Of a DNA stretch of 17,615 nt, positions 1 to 6,479 are shown one piece after another. Numbering within the stretch: position 1 is the stretch's first letter; the number at the start of each line of letters is the position of its first letter. Origin of the DNA: Clostridiales bacterium (GTDB taxonomy: Bacteria; Bacillota; Clostridia; Peptostreptococcales; BM714); the NCBI GenBank assembly GCA_002869095.1, contig PKTO01000153.1, positions 1-17,615 on the forward strand, written 5' to 3'. The notes beneath the pieces are model-generated. The model did no database searches, was not told the DNA's origin, and worked only from the letters and a program-made list of their open reading frames with translations. A program made the translations under genes and the position numbers.

Positions 1-477
1 AATCATTGCGGATGTTCCGCTTGGTGAATCAAGCTTGTTCCTTGAATGCTTCTCTATAAGCTCAATGTCCGCGTCTTCCATGAGCTGAGCCGCCATTTGC
101 GCAAGCCTTAGCAACACATGGACACCTCTCGACGTGTTGTGATAGTAAATCATCGGAATGAACTTTTGGGCTTCATTTATGAGACTGTCGTCTTTTTCAC
201 TGTAGCCGGTTGTCGCCAAAACAACAGGAATCGCTTTTGTTTTGGCATAGTCCAGGAGCCCAGGAAGATAAAACGGATGGGAAAAATCGATTATGGCATC
301 AGGAGTTGCCGCCAGGCTTTCAAGCTCTTCGAATTTGCTGAAAACCGGATATGCGTTTTGACGCTTGCCCGGACTTCTGTCTATCCCCGCCACTATTGTG
401 CATTTTCCGCTTTCGTCTGCCGCTCTTGTTACAGCGGCTCCCATTTGGCCGTTGCACCCGCAAAGAACAATATTCAT
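1..477 (-). CDS. dapB: 4-hydroxy-tetrahydrodipicolinate reductase DapB, N-terminal 159 residues (cut by window edge)
   Basis: This enzyme reduces hydroxy-tetrahydrodipicolinate with NAD(P)H in the diaminopimelate/lysine pathway in the cytoplasm. The frame is open from ATG at 477 to the window edge. Visible features are the Rossmann nucleotide loop GCNGQMG (residues 7-13), IDFSHP (63-68), ATTGYS (88-93) and the substrate site IEKHSRNKLDSPSGT (141-155). Within that site the catalytic His (H144) and Lys (K148) are kept. The second His of the usual HH pair is Ser145, which is unusual. GAGGAG at 485-490 lies 7 nt before the start and touches the stop of the SRAP gene, so the two genes are probably co-transcribed. 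The product would normally be about 230-270 residues, so roughly a third is missing beyond the edge. Identification is from motifs and is firm. Confidence 0.93.
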   Translation of the reverse strand, partial: MNIVLCGCNGQMGAAVTRAADESGKCTIVAGIDRSPGKRQNAYPVFSKFEELESLAATPDAIIDFSHPFYLPGLLDYAKTKAIPVVLATTGYSEKDDSLINEAQKFIPMIYYHNTSRGVHVLLRLAQMAAQLMEDADIELIEKHSRNKLDSPSGTSAMI

Positions 478-489
478 GTTTCCGCTCCT

Positions 490-1074
490 CTATTTCACTT
501 TCAGTTTTCTGTCGTATTGTGTGGCTATGCTTTTTAGGGCCGGAATGCTCCGCTCTTCATTGTCCAGCCATTTTTCTTCGTTGTCCTTCTGTATGATTAC
601 GGGCATCCTGTTGTGGACGCCGGAAATCCCTTCAAGCGCATCGCGGGTGAGTATTGCAAAGCAAAGCTGGATTATTCCGTTTTTGTCCTCGAATTCTTCA
701 TATATCCCTCCAAGGGACAGTATCTCTCCGCCAGGATCGCCTATTTCTCTTTTCTCTTTTTTGTTTCCTTTCTTCTCCCATTCGAAATATCCGTTTGCCG
801 GAATGAGGCATCGCCTGTTTATTGCGGCCTCGCGGAACAGGGGTTTTTCAAAGACGGTCTCGCTTCTGGCATTTATAATGGGTCTCTTTGCGTAAGGCGG
901 CAGAAAACCCCATTTGAGCCTTTTCAAATGCCTCTTTCCGTTCGACAATACGACGATTGATTTTTCCGAAGGGAAAATTTCACTTTTGGCTTCATATGAA
1001 ATGCGGCTGCCGCCCAGCCCGTATCTTTTGAGTATTTCGGCAAAATCAGCATCCAGATAAAATCTTCCGCACAT
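490..1074 (-). CDS. SRAP-domain abasic-site processing protein (YedK/HMCES family)
   Basis: SRAP proteins covalently trap abasic sites in single-stranded DNA through an N-terminal cysteine and so protect replication forks. I chose ATG at 1074 because it makes Cys residue 2 of MCGRF, as the chemistry requires after Met removal, and because GGAGGG lies 7 nt upstream (1082-1087). An upstream in-frame start at 1137 would bury this cysteine and overlap the previous gene. The other active-site residues are all visible: Asn68 in NARSET, Glu98 in GYFEW and His154 in HNRMP. The length of 194 residues is slightly short for the family but complete. It ends in TAG, sits 32 nt after the unknown 254-residue gene and 12 nt before dapB. 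It is not a flagellar protein; its place here probably only reflects read-through transcription. Confidence 0.93.
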   Translation of the reverse strand: MCGRFYLDADFAEILKRYGLGGSRISYEAKSEIFPSEKSIVVLSNGKRHLKRLKWGFLPPYAKRPIINARSETVFEKPLFREAAINRRCLIPANGYFEWEKKGNKKEKREIGDPGGEILSLGGIYEEFEDKNGIIQLCFAILTRDALEGISGVHNRMPVIIQKDNEEKWLDNEERSIPALKSIATQYDRKLKVK

Positions 1075-1106
1075 TGGTTTTCCCTCCAATCTTTTATACT
1101 CATATG

Positions 1107-1871
1107 TCATTGCTTCTTTGTTGCATCCTTTTCGCATTGCATCTTTACGGATTCAAAATCAATTGGAACCTTGTCTATCCTCTTCTCTAAAAAATCGTAA
1201 TGTCCTTTCAAATAATCGAAAATGATCCACTTCCACTCGAGAGCGCTATCGTTCATTGTCTCGTTCATTATGAGGCAAGTCAGCAGACAGGCTTCATGCA
1301 GCAATTCCACTTCATTTTCATATGTATTTTCATCTATGGACTCGATAGCGGCTTCCACTTCGTTTCTGTCCATCCTCATATAAGGGCTTTTAATCAAGCT
1401 TTCGCCAGAGTAGCCATGCGCATAAATGAAATCGAGATTCAGCTCTTTTCCAATTTGCCTTGTTCTTGCCGCAACACCCATCATTTTTTCCCTTTTGAAC
1501 GAATCATAGCGTTCATCCGCAAACTGTGTGTCGGCTTCGTTTGCCGATCCCCAACTCCCCTTTTCTGCTTCCTTCCACAGCCATTTTTCATCTTGTTTTC
1601 CTTCGGCAAAATCAATATCCGTCATTCGCAAATCCATGAAACTCGCCCACAATAATTTCGACAGCGGCCAGCCCTTCAAAAAATTGCATGTTGAACATAG
1701 CCTCATTATTCCCTTCAGATTGACAAGAACTTTGGCCAGTCTCTGAACCGCAGGCTGATAATCGCCATCGCCGCTAATGATTTCAAATATTATGCAGTCG
1801 GCAAGCACATCGAATTCTCCGACAGCTCTTATGTAAACGTCATACAAGTGACAGCATTCCCCGTTATTCAA
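1107..1871 (-). CDS. Uncharacterised 254-residue protein
   Basis: I do not recognise this protein. It is an intact frame of 254 codons that starts with TTG at 1871, preceded 5 nt upstream by GGGGTGA, and ends in TGA. The product is rich in acidic residues, Met and Trp. It has no signal peptide or obvious membrane segment. The only paired cysteine motif is CSTC near residues 58-61, too little to claim metal binding. The C-terminal half looks helical and contains a Leu- and Cys-rich stretch (LLHEACLLTCLIM). It lies 76 nt downstream of flgG, the widest spacer between flgG and dapB, so it may belong to a separate group with the SRAP and dapB genes. Coding status is supported by length, ribosome site and snug junctions, not by homology. 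Confidence 0.7.
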   Translation of the reverse strand: MNNGECCHLYDVYIRAVGEFDVLADCIIFEIISGDGDYQPAVQRLAKVLVNLKGIMRLCSTCNFLKGWPLSKLLWASFMDLRMTDIDFAEGKQDEKWLWKEAEKGSWGSANEADTQFADERYDSFKREKMMGVAARTRQIGKELNLDFIYAHGYSGESLIKSPYMRMDRNEVEAAIESIDENTYENEVELLHEACLLTCLIMNETMNDSALEWKWIIFDYLKGHYDFLEKRIDKVPIDFESVKMQCEKDATKKQ

Positions 1872-1947
1872 TCAAATCACCCCGAATCCCCCTGCCCATT
1901 TGTGTTTCTGTTGCCAAAATGGTTCTTATGTTGTATTGAGATGCCAG

Positions 1948-2730
1948 TCATCGTTTGATGTTGTTGATGAGGGACCACATATCATCGGCCGATTGCACCG
2001 CCCTTGCGTTCATTTGATATGCCCTTTGCGAAATCATCATATCAACCATTTCCTGACCTATGTCCACATTCGATTTTTCGACAAAGCCCTGTTTCACAAA
2101 AGTATCTACAGAATCACCCAAATCGATTTCCTCAACACCATCTTCTTCTGCTTTAAAAAGGCTTTCTCCCGCATCAATCAGATATTCTTCCGAGAGAACC
2201 CTGTATAGTTTCAAACATCCCTTTGATTCTCTGCTTCCATCCATTCCAATTGCTAACAATTCGCCTGAATTCGAAATCTGCAGCTGCCCCGGATTCAGTC
2301 CTTCCAATGATTCTTGATTGTCAATTTCCACTATGTATCCATCTCCATTGACCAGATTGCCATCAATCGAAATCTCGAATTGCCCGTTACTAGTCAACAA
2401 AAGTTCACCCGATTCGTTCTGCAATCCAAAAAACCCTTCACCTTCAATGGCCATTGCCATCGGATTCTCATCCTGCACGAGTATGCCTTGATCCAGTATA
2501 CGATAAGAAACGCCTGTTCTTACTCCCGTACCAAGTGCCGCGGTTTTTGCCGAATCATCTGTCGAGCCCGTTCCCGAACACTCCATTGAATCTTTTATCA
2601 GTTCCACAAAATCTACATCCAACCGTTTGTAGCCATCTGTTTGGCTGTTGGATATATTATTCGATATGACATCCAATCTGTCCTGATAGGCTTTCATGCC
2701 CGTCCTGCTGGTATGCAACGCTCTATACAT
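1948..2730 (-). CDS. flgG: Flagellar basal-body distal rod protein FlgG (FlgF/FlgG family)
   Basis: It forms the distal rod of the flagellar axle, outside the membrane, after export by the flagellar type III apparatus. The 260-residue product has the family's N-terminal helix ending in LDVISNNISNSQTDGYKR (residues about 19-36). It has the central IEGEGFFGLQ segment. Its C-terminal block, NVDIGQEMVDMMISQRAYQ followed by DDMWSLINNIKR, is close to the FlgG consensus. It starts with ATG behind AGGAGG with ideal spacing and lies 9 nt after the flgF-like gene. It ends in TGA. The FlgG assignment over FlgF rests on the C-terminal block and on its position as the second of the pair, as in clostridial flgG1-flgG pairs. 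It is the last clear flagellar gene here. Confidence 0.9.
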   Translation of the reverse strand: MYRALHTSRTGMKAYQDRLDVISNNISNSQTDGYKRLDVDFVELIKDSMECSGTGSTDDSAKTAALGTGVRTGVSYRILDQGILVQDENPMAMAIEGEGFFGLQNESGELLLTSNGQFEISIDGNLVNGDGYIVEIDNQESLEGLNPGQLQISNSGELLAIGMDGSRESKGCLKLYRVLSEEYLIDAGESLFKAEEDGVEEIDLGDSVDTFVKQGFVEKSNVDIGQEMVDMMISQRAYQMNARAVQSADDMWSLINNIKR

Positions 2731-2739
2731 GTTTTCCTC

Positions 2740-3513
2740 CTACAGCTTGCCTAATTCATTGACAGCCTTGCCCAAAGTTTCGTCCAATGATTGCAATATC
2801 CTTTGATTCGATTCGAAACTCCTTGAAATCTCCATCAGCTTAACCATTTCATCCAAAGCATTTACATTGGACGCTTCTTTCATTCCGGACACTATTCGGG
2901 CATTTTTCGCACTGATTTCATTATCCTCCTCGCCTTCCGGGAGCACCAATACACCTGCCTCATCTTCTTTGAGCAAAGACAAATCCTCGAAATCCGCAAG
3001 TACTATTTTGTAAATCCTTTTACCATCATCATCAATTATGTTGCCTTCTCCGTCGACGGTAAATTCTTCCGTTTCGATTTTTATGGGCTCTACCCTTCCT
3101 CCCGATGCCTTTTCCCCGCAAATGCAAAAACCCTCGGCATTTCTCAAGATGCCTTCGGTATCCCTGCGAACGGATCCGCTTCTTGTATATGCAGTCTGGC
3201 CGGATGGCAACTCTGTTATGAAGTATCCCTGACCATCAATAGCCAAATCACCGTGAAGCCCTGTTTCCCTAAGCAAACCCTGGGAAAAATCCATAACTGT
3301 GCCGTCTATTTCGACTCCCATCTCAATTGTCCCGATGGTAGTATTTTCGCCACAATTTCTTTTGATTACCCCCAATGAATCTCTTGCCTCCACTATTAGA
3401 GACTGCCTTTTGAAAGATGGTGTTTCAATGTTAGCTATGTTGTTGGATGTATTTTCCTGACGCTTTTGCTGGACTATCATGCCTGATGCCGCCGTATACA
3501 GTCCTCTGATCAT
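2740..3513 (-). CDS. flgF: Flagellar basal-body rod protein, FlgF/FlgG family (first of the pair)
   Basis: This is an exported rod component. The 257-residue product begins MIRGLYTAASGM and carries SNNIANIETPSFKR (about 23-36), the rod/hook family signature. It has the central IDGQGYFI segment. The C-terminal helix, SNVNALDEMVKLMEISRSFESNQRI, is more FlgF-like than FlgG-like. The start ATG at 3513 overlaps the TGA of the preceding 69-codon ORF (ATGA), and its GAGGAGG ribosome site lies inside that ORF, which implies translational coupling. It ends in TAG 9 nt before flgG. In some Clostridia the gene in this position is called flgG1, so the symbol is less certain than the family. Confidence 0.85.
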   Translation of the reverse strand: MIRGLYTAASGMIVQQKRQENTSNNIANIETPSFKRQSLIVEARDSLGVIKRNCGENTTIGTIEMGVEIDGTVMDFSQGLLRETGLHGDLAIDGQGYFITELPSGQTAYTRSGSVRRDTEGILRNAEGFCICGEKASGGRVEPIKIETEEFTVDGEGNIIDDDGKRIYKIVLADFEDLSLLKEDEAGVLVLPEGEEDNEISAKNARIVSGMKEASNVNALDEMVKLMEISRSFESNQRILQSLDETLGKAVNELGKL

Positions 3514-3719
3514 TCTGCCGCCTCCTCATAAAAATGTCCTGCTTTGATTTCTTCAGGATATATCATTCCCAAATCCCGGGCATTTTTTTCAAGTTCATAA
3601 TCGGACAATCCTATCTTTGAAAAAACCGATAACAACAACACAGCCGTCAACAAACCTATTCCAAAACCAAATATTATATCGGGTGTAATCCTTATTTTTT
3701 TGAAAGTCTTTTTATTAAT
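3510..3719 (-). CDS. Small single-pass membrane protein, 69 codons, apparent non-canonical start
   Basis: This short frame fills the gap between the swrB-like gene and flgF. The product has a basic N-terminus (KKTFKKIR) and one strongly hydrophobic segment (about residues 15-33). A polar tail follows, with ELEKNARDLGMIYPEE, a pattern I associate, from memory, with small MltG/YceG-like membrane proteins of Clostridia. Its TGA overlaps the flgF ATG. No ATG, GTG or TTG precedes the hydrophobic segment in frame. The frame opens after a TAA, and AAGGGGG (3727-3733) lies 7 nt before an ATT codon at 3717-3719, which I take as the provisional start. The alternative is a -1 shift from the preceding gene at the A7 run. 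Coding is likely, because the predicted peptide is membrane-like and the junction precise, but start and function are open. Confidence 0.6.
   Translation of the reverse strand: MNKKTFKKIRITPDIIFGFGIGLLTAVLLLSVFSKIGLSDYELEKNARDLGMIYPEEIKAGHFYEEAAE
3695..3701 (-). other. A7 run directly before a TAA stop: possible -1 slippage site
   Basis: On the minus strand the swrB-like frame ends TC A AAA AAA TAA. This is an A_AAA_AAA heptamer in the correct phase for tandem -1 slippage, with the stop codon next. A -1 shift would move ribosomes into the frame of the 69-codon membrane ORF. Homopolymer slippage by RNA polymerase could do the same. The sequence is seen directly; its use is inferred, and A runs are common in AT-rich DNA. 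Confidence 0.35.
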
Positions 3720-3925
3720 AACAATTCCCCCTTATTCAAGCCGGTATCAGCAGACAACTCTTCCATACTCCTTTTGTAAAAATCCTTGTCTGCCAAATTC
3801 AATTCGGCGGTTTTTTTCGTATTGATTTTGCCTGAAGAGCGCTTGCAATAAGCGATTCCTGTCAACTCGCCCAAAACTCCTTCCATGGATTCGATTTTTT
3901 CCCCCATGGATTCTTCCGATGTTTT

Positions 3926-3988
3926 AAAAATCTCCAATTTTTCTTCAAATAACTACAATTTTTCTTAAAATAACTCCAATTTTTTCTC
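3926..3988 (-). repeat. Three tandem 21-bp heptad-coding repeats; both in-frame stops are in the middle copy
   Basis: On the minus strand the copies are 3988-3968, 3967-3947 and 3946-3926. They translate as EKKLELF, *EKL*LF and EEKLEIF, so one unit equals one coiled-coil heptad. The middle copy differs from its neighbours mainly by G-to-T changes at the first base of two Glu codons, giving TAA and TAG. Removing one 21-bp unit that carries the stops would restore a continuous reading frame without shifting it. Confidence 0.85.
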
Positions 3989-4155
3989 CATGTTTTTTAT
4001 ATCGACATATGCAACTCCATTATCAAGGGGAAAACTCTCACTATTTTCGATTTCAAAATCAGAATTATCAAGAATTTCTTTGAAATCCATTTCATCCTTT
4101 CTTGCCCTCTGAGCATAAACAATGCATGCAAATCCAATAATCAAAATAGCAAAAG

Positions 4156-4872
4156 TCATTTCTTTAAACGCCCCGCTTCCTCGGAAATCCTTTTCCTTAA
4201 TTTCATCAACGTTTTCCCGTGTATTTGGGAAACTCTAGATAGTGAAACGCCTAAAATTGAAGCTATATCTTTCAATGGCATTTCTTCGAAATAATACAGA
4301 TTCAAAATCAACTTTTCCCTTTCCTTCAAATCGTCGATTGCTTTTGTCAGCATTGACGATTTCTCATCTTCCTCCATAAATACAACCGGATCGACGGCAT
4401 TTTCATCCACTAAAATATCCTTCAATGAATATTCCTGCTGTTCCCCCTTGAACAATGACCCTTCCAATGAATATTGGGAAAGAAAATGCACCGTTTGATG
4501 GATTTCATGCAATTTATCCATTCCAATGTCCAAATAATCACATATTTCATCATCTGTCGGTTCCCTAAATAATTGCTGTTGCAGATTTTTCACGGCATCA
4601 TACAAAAGATTGACCTTGCACATTTTGCTCCTTGAAACAAGTCCATTTCTTCTGAGTTCATCCAAAATCGCCCCTCGAATCCGCCATTTCGCATAATGTT
4701 CAAAGGCAGTATTTTGTGTGGAATCGTATTTAGCCATCGCATCCATGAGGCCAATTATTCCCATATTCACAAGATCGTCCCTCTCCATGTTCTGCTTGTT
4801 TCGAATTCCAATCCTGTCAACTACGCTTTGGACCAACGGCAAATATTTCAATATGTCATCTTGATTTTTCAT
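4156..4872 (-). CDS. fliA: Flagellar sigma factor sigma-28 (FliA/SigD family)
   Basis: It directs RNA polymerase to late flagellar, filament and chemotaxis promoters. The 238-residue product has sigma region 2, DLVNMGIIGLMDAMAKYD followed by YAKWRIRGAILDELRR (about residues 33-75). It has region 3 around residues 100-130. Region 4 is a helix-turn-helix, LKEREKLILNLYYFEEMPLKDIASILGVSLSRVSQI. Region 1.1 is absent, as usual for this group. I chose ATG at 4872, with AAGGA 6 nt upstream, over a TTG at 4914 that lacks a ribosome site and would add 14 atypical residues. It lies 34 nt after the PilZ gene and its TGA overlaps the next start. Its place at the end of the export and regulatory block matches fla/che operons of Firmicutes, where low distal transcription can limit sigma-28. 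Confidence 0.93.
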   Translation of the reverse strand: MKNQDDILKYLPLVQSVVDRIGIRNKQNMERDDLVNMGIIGLMDAMAKYDSTQNTAFEHYAKWRIRGAILDELRRNGLVSRSKMCKVNLLYDAVKNLQQQLFREPTDDEICDYLDIGMDKLHEIHQTVHFLSQYSLEGSLFKGEQQEYSLKDILVDENAVDPVVFMEEDEKSSMLTKAIDDLKEREKLILNLYYFEEMPLKDIASILGVSLSRVSQIHGKTLMKLRKRISEEAGRLKK

Positions 4873-4906
4873 ATATGATCCTTGCTCATTCACATCCTGC
4901 ACCCCA

Positions 4907-5587
4907 TTATTCAATACGGTTTTTTAATTGTTCCCGCATTTTTCTGAAAATATAGCCAACGATTTTTTCCTTTGTGCCGTAATCCAGTTCGTGGAAACTT
5001 ACACCAATCCTGTATTTTAGACCATTTTTCCCAAACAATTTTGTTTTGTGTACAATTTGACCCTTCAGAATCCCATTTATTGCAGGATGTCTTATCATCA
5101 ATGCCAAATTTTCTCCCAAAGGAAGGTTTTCATCAATTATCAATCCGATTCCCCTGCCGCTCAAATCCACACTTAAGCAATCAATCAAATCATCCTTAAA
5201 CCGTTCTTCCACCATTTCAATTCCAATATTTTTAAAATCAATGTTTCCAATCGATTTTCCATGGATATATTTCATTTCAATAACTATGGGCAAACGGAAT
5301 TCTTCTCTTCTTTGCACTACTTCGAAACTTTCCGGCTGCCGTATTTTGTAAAGAATTATATTTTCCTTGCCAACCCCTTCCACCAAACTCGAAAATGCAT
5401 ACAAGCGATTTTCCTCATAGTAAATGAATTTGATTTTATTTCCTGGCTCAAGACTTCTCCGAACTCCTTTTTCCAACGGGATTCCAATAAAGAAATATTT
5501 TTCATCCGAATCCTGGATCAAGGTTATTCCAATTCTTTTTTTATCCATCGAATACAATTCAACCTTGTTGTTGATGACAAAATCCAT
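4907..5587 (-). CDS. PilZ-domain c-di-GMP receptor, YcgR/YpfA (MotI/DgrA)-like
   Basis: Proteins of this family bind cyclic di-GMP and slow or stop the flagellar motor through the stator. The 226-residue product has an N-terminal beta-rich YcgR-type domain (about 1-85) and a C-terminal PilZ domain. The ligand motifs are intact: RxxxR at R94-R98 (in QRREEFR) and DxSxxG at D141-G146 (DLSGRG). The segment between the two motifs is rather long, with a charged insertion (about 108-133). ATG at 5587 follows flhG by 13 nt, with GGATGGAG upstream. It ends in TAA. Its operon position beside flhF/flhG and downstream of motAB supports a motor-brake role. The family assignment is firm; the effect on motility is inferred. 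Confidence 0.88.
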   Translation of the reverse strand: MDFVINNKVELYSMDKKRIGITLIQDSDEKYFFIGIPLEKGVRRSLEPGNKIKFIYYEENRLYAFSSLVEGVGKENIILYKIRQPESFEVVQRREEFRLPIVIEMKYIHGKSIGNIDFKNIGIEMVEERFKDDLIDCLSVDLSGRGIGLIIDENLPLGENLALMIRHPAINGILKGQIVHKTKLFGKNGLKYRIGVSFHELDYGTKEKIVGYIFRKMREQLKNRIE

Positions 5588-5600
5588 ATTGACTCCATCC

Positions 5601-6479
5601 TTATCCGAAAATTTTAACCAACCGATTATAAACCTCAGACATAGTCGTTATTTTGGCACCCTTTGCTGAAAAACCCGTTATCCCTTCTGCTATATTGTCT
5701 ATGCACTGGCTCGCCAGACAAGTAGGATAATTGATTATGAACGGTACCTGCTTCATTACCGAATTCCCAACTCTTGAATCGTCAGCTACATATCCCAGAT
5801 ATTCAAGTTCGATATTGAGGAAACTTTTTGCCGTCTTTTTGAGCTTGGCATATGTAAGTTTTCCCATCTTGTCGCTTGAAGCCTTATTGACTATGAGTTT
5901 GATCTTTCGGTCAATCTTAAGTTCTGAAATTATTTTCATGACACTGTATACGTCTGTTATTGCAGTAGGCTCGGGAGTAGTCACCAATATGACTTCCTGC
6001 GCAAAAGTGATGAATGACAACTGATTCATTGATATCCCCGCGCCAGTATCAATCAAAAGAATATCTATGTCATCAATCTCCGAAAACTGGTTCATCAATG
6101 CTTTTTGCGAGTTACTGTTCAATTTTGTCATTTCCAGCATTCCGGAACCACCCGGGATTATCCTTATGCCGCCTGGCCCCCGTACGACCGCATCCCGAAG
6201 TTTTTTCCCATCAAACATCACGTCCCTGAGAGTGACTTTTGGATATATTCCAAGGACAACATCCACATTCGCCAAACCCAAATCCGCATCTAGAATCATT
6301 ACTCTATATCCTTTTTTCTGCAGCGCTATAGCAGTGTTTACAACCACATTTGTCTTGCCCACTCCGCCTTTTCCGCTTGCAACTGTATAAATTTTTATCT
6401 CCTTCAATGGAGACTTATGTAAGCCTTCAGACTCCCTCTGCCTAACCAAATTCCTCAAACATTCCGCCTGGTCTCTCAT
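5601..6479 (-). CDS. flhG: Flagellar number regulator FlhG (MinD-like ATPase; also FleN/YlxH)
   Basis: FlhG is a membrane-associated ParA/MinD-type ATPase that sets flagellar number and position by controlling FlhF and C-ring assembly. The start was set at ATG 6479 because it follows GGGGGGAG, overlaps the flhF TGA (ATGA), and puts the DQAxxLR motif that activates FlhF at residues 3-9 (DQAECLR). A TTG start at 6497 would extend it needlessly. Other motifs are the deviant Walker A SGKGGVGKT (35-43), DADLGLANVD (64-73) with switch I Asp, and DTGAGIS (144-150) as Walker B/switch II. The 292-residue length is normal. It ends in TAA 13 nt before the PilZ gene. Identification is secure. Confidence 0.95.
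   Translation of the reverse strand: MRDQAECLRNLVRQRESEGLHKSPLKEIKIYTVASGKGGVGKTNVVVNTAIALQKKGYRVMILDADLGLANVDVVLGIYPKVTLRDVMFDGKKLRDAVVRGPGGIRIIPGGSGMLEMTKLNSNSQKALMNQFSEIDDIDILLIDTGAGISMNQLSFITFAQEVILVTTPEPTAITDVYSVMKIISELKIDRKIKLIVNKASSDKMGKLTYAKLKKTAKSFLNIELEYLGYVADDSRVGNSVMKQVPFIINYPTCLASQCIDNIAEGITGFSAKGAKITTMSEVYNRLVKIFG

Larger units (their letters stand above)
3692..4159 (-). pseudogene. SwrB/DUF6115-like flagellar membrane protein interrupted by two in-frame stops (TAA, TAG)
   Basis: A single frame of 155 sense or stop positions runs from ATG at 4159, overlapping the fliA TGA (ATGA), to TAA at 3692. The N-terminus is one membrane helix (FAILIIGFACIVYA, residues 3-16). A polar stretch follows, then coiled-coil heptads of the form LFEEKLE near residues 57-78. 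The C-terminus, LSADTGLNKGELLLIKRLSKK, resembles the small helical domain that ends SwrB/YlxL (DUF6115) proteins. SwrB lies directly after sigD in Bacillus subtilis and promotes export-gate maturation, so position and architecture agree; no search was possible. Codon 65 is TAA (3965-3967) and codon 69 is TAG (3953-3955), each where neighbouring repeat copies have GAA or GAG. As written, only a 64-residue peptide ending at 3965 is made, unless there is readthrough or a repeat change. Confidence 0.72.

Noticed and set aside
118..895. Open frames on the plus strand, for example 118-537 and 365-895, and others opposite flhA and motB
   Set aside because: They lie antisense to dapB, SRAP and flagellar genes with clear motifs. 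Their translations show no family features or fitting ribosome sites.
1075..1137. Longer N-terminus for the SRAP protein starting at 1137
   Set aside because: It would move the catalytic cysteine from position 2, lacks a ribosome site and overlaps the preceding gene, while GGAGGG precedes the ATG at 1074.
1886..1925. Terminator or promoter in the 76-nt flgG to 254-residue-gene spacer
   Set aside because: Only a 6-bp CCATTT/AAATGG pairing with a 15-nt loop and no U-run was found. A TTGGCA has no matching -10 box at the right distance.
1980..1995. Sigma-28-type -10 element (GCCGATGA) on the minus strand inside flgG
   Set aside because: No TAAA-type -35 element occurs about 15 nt upstream, and the site is within coding sequence.
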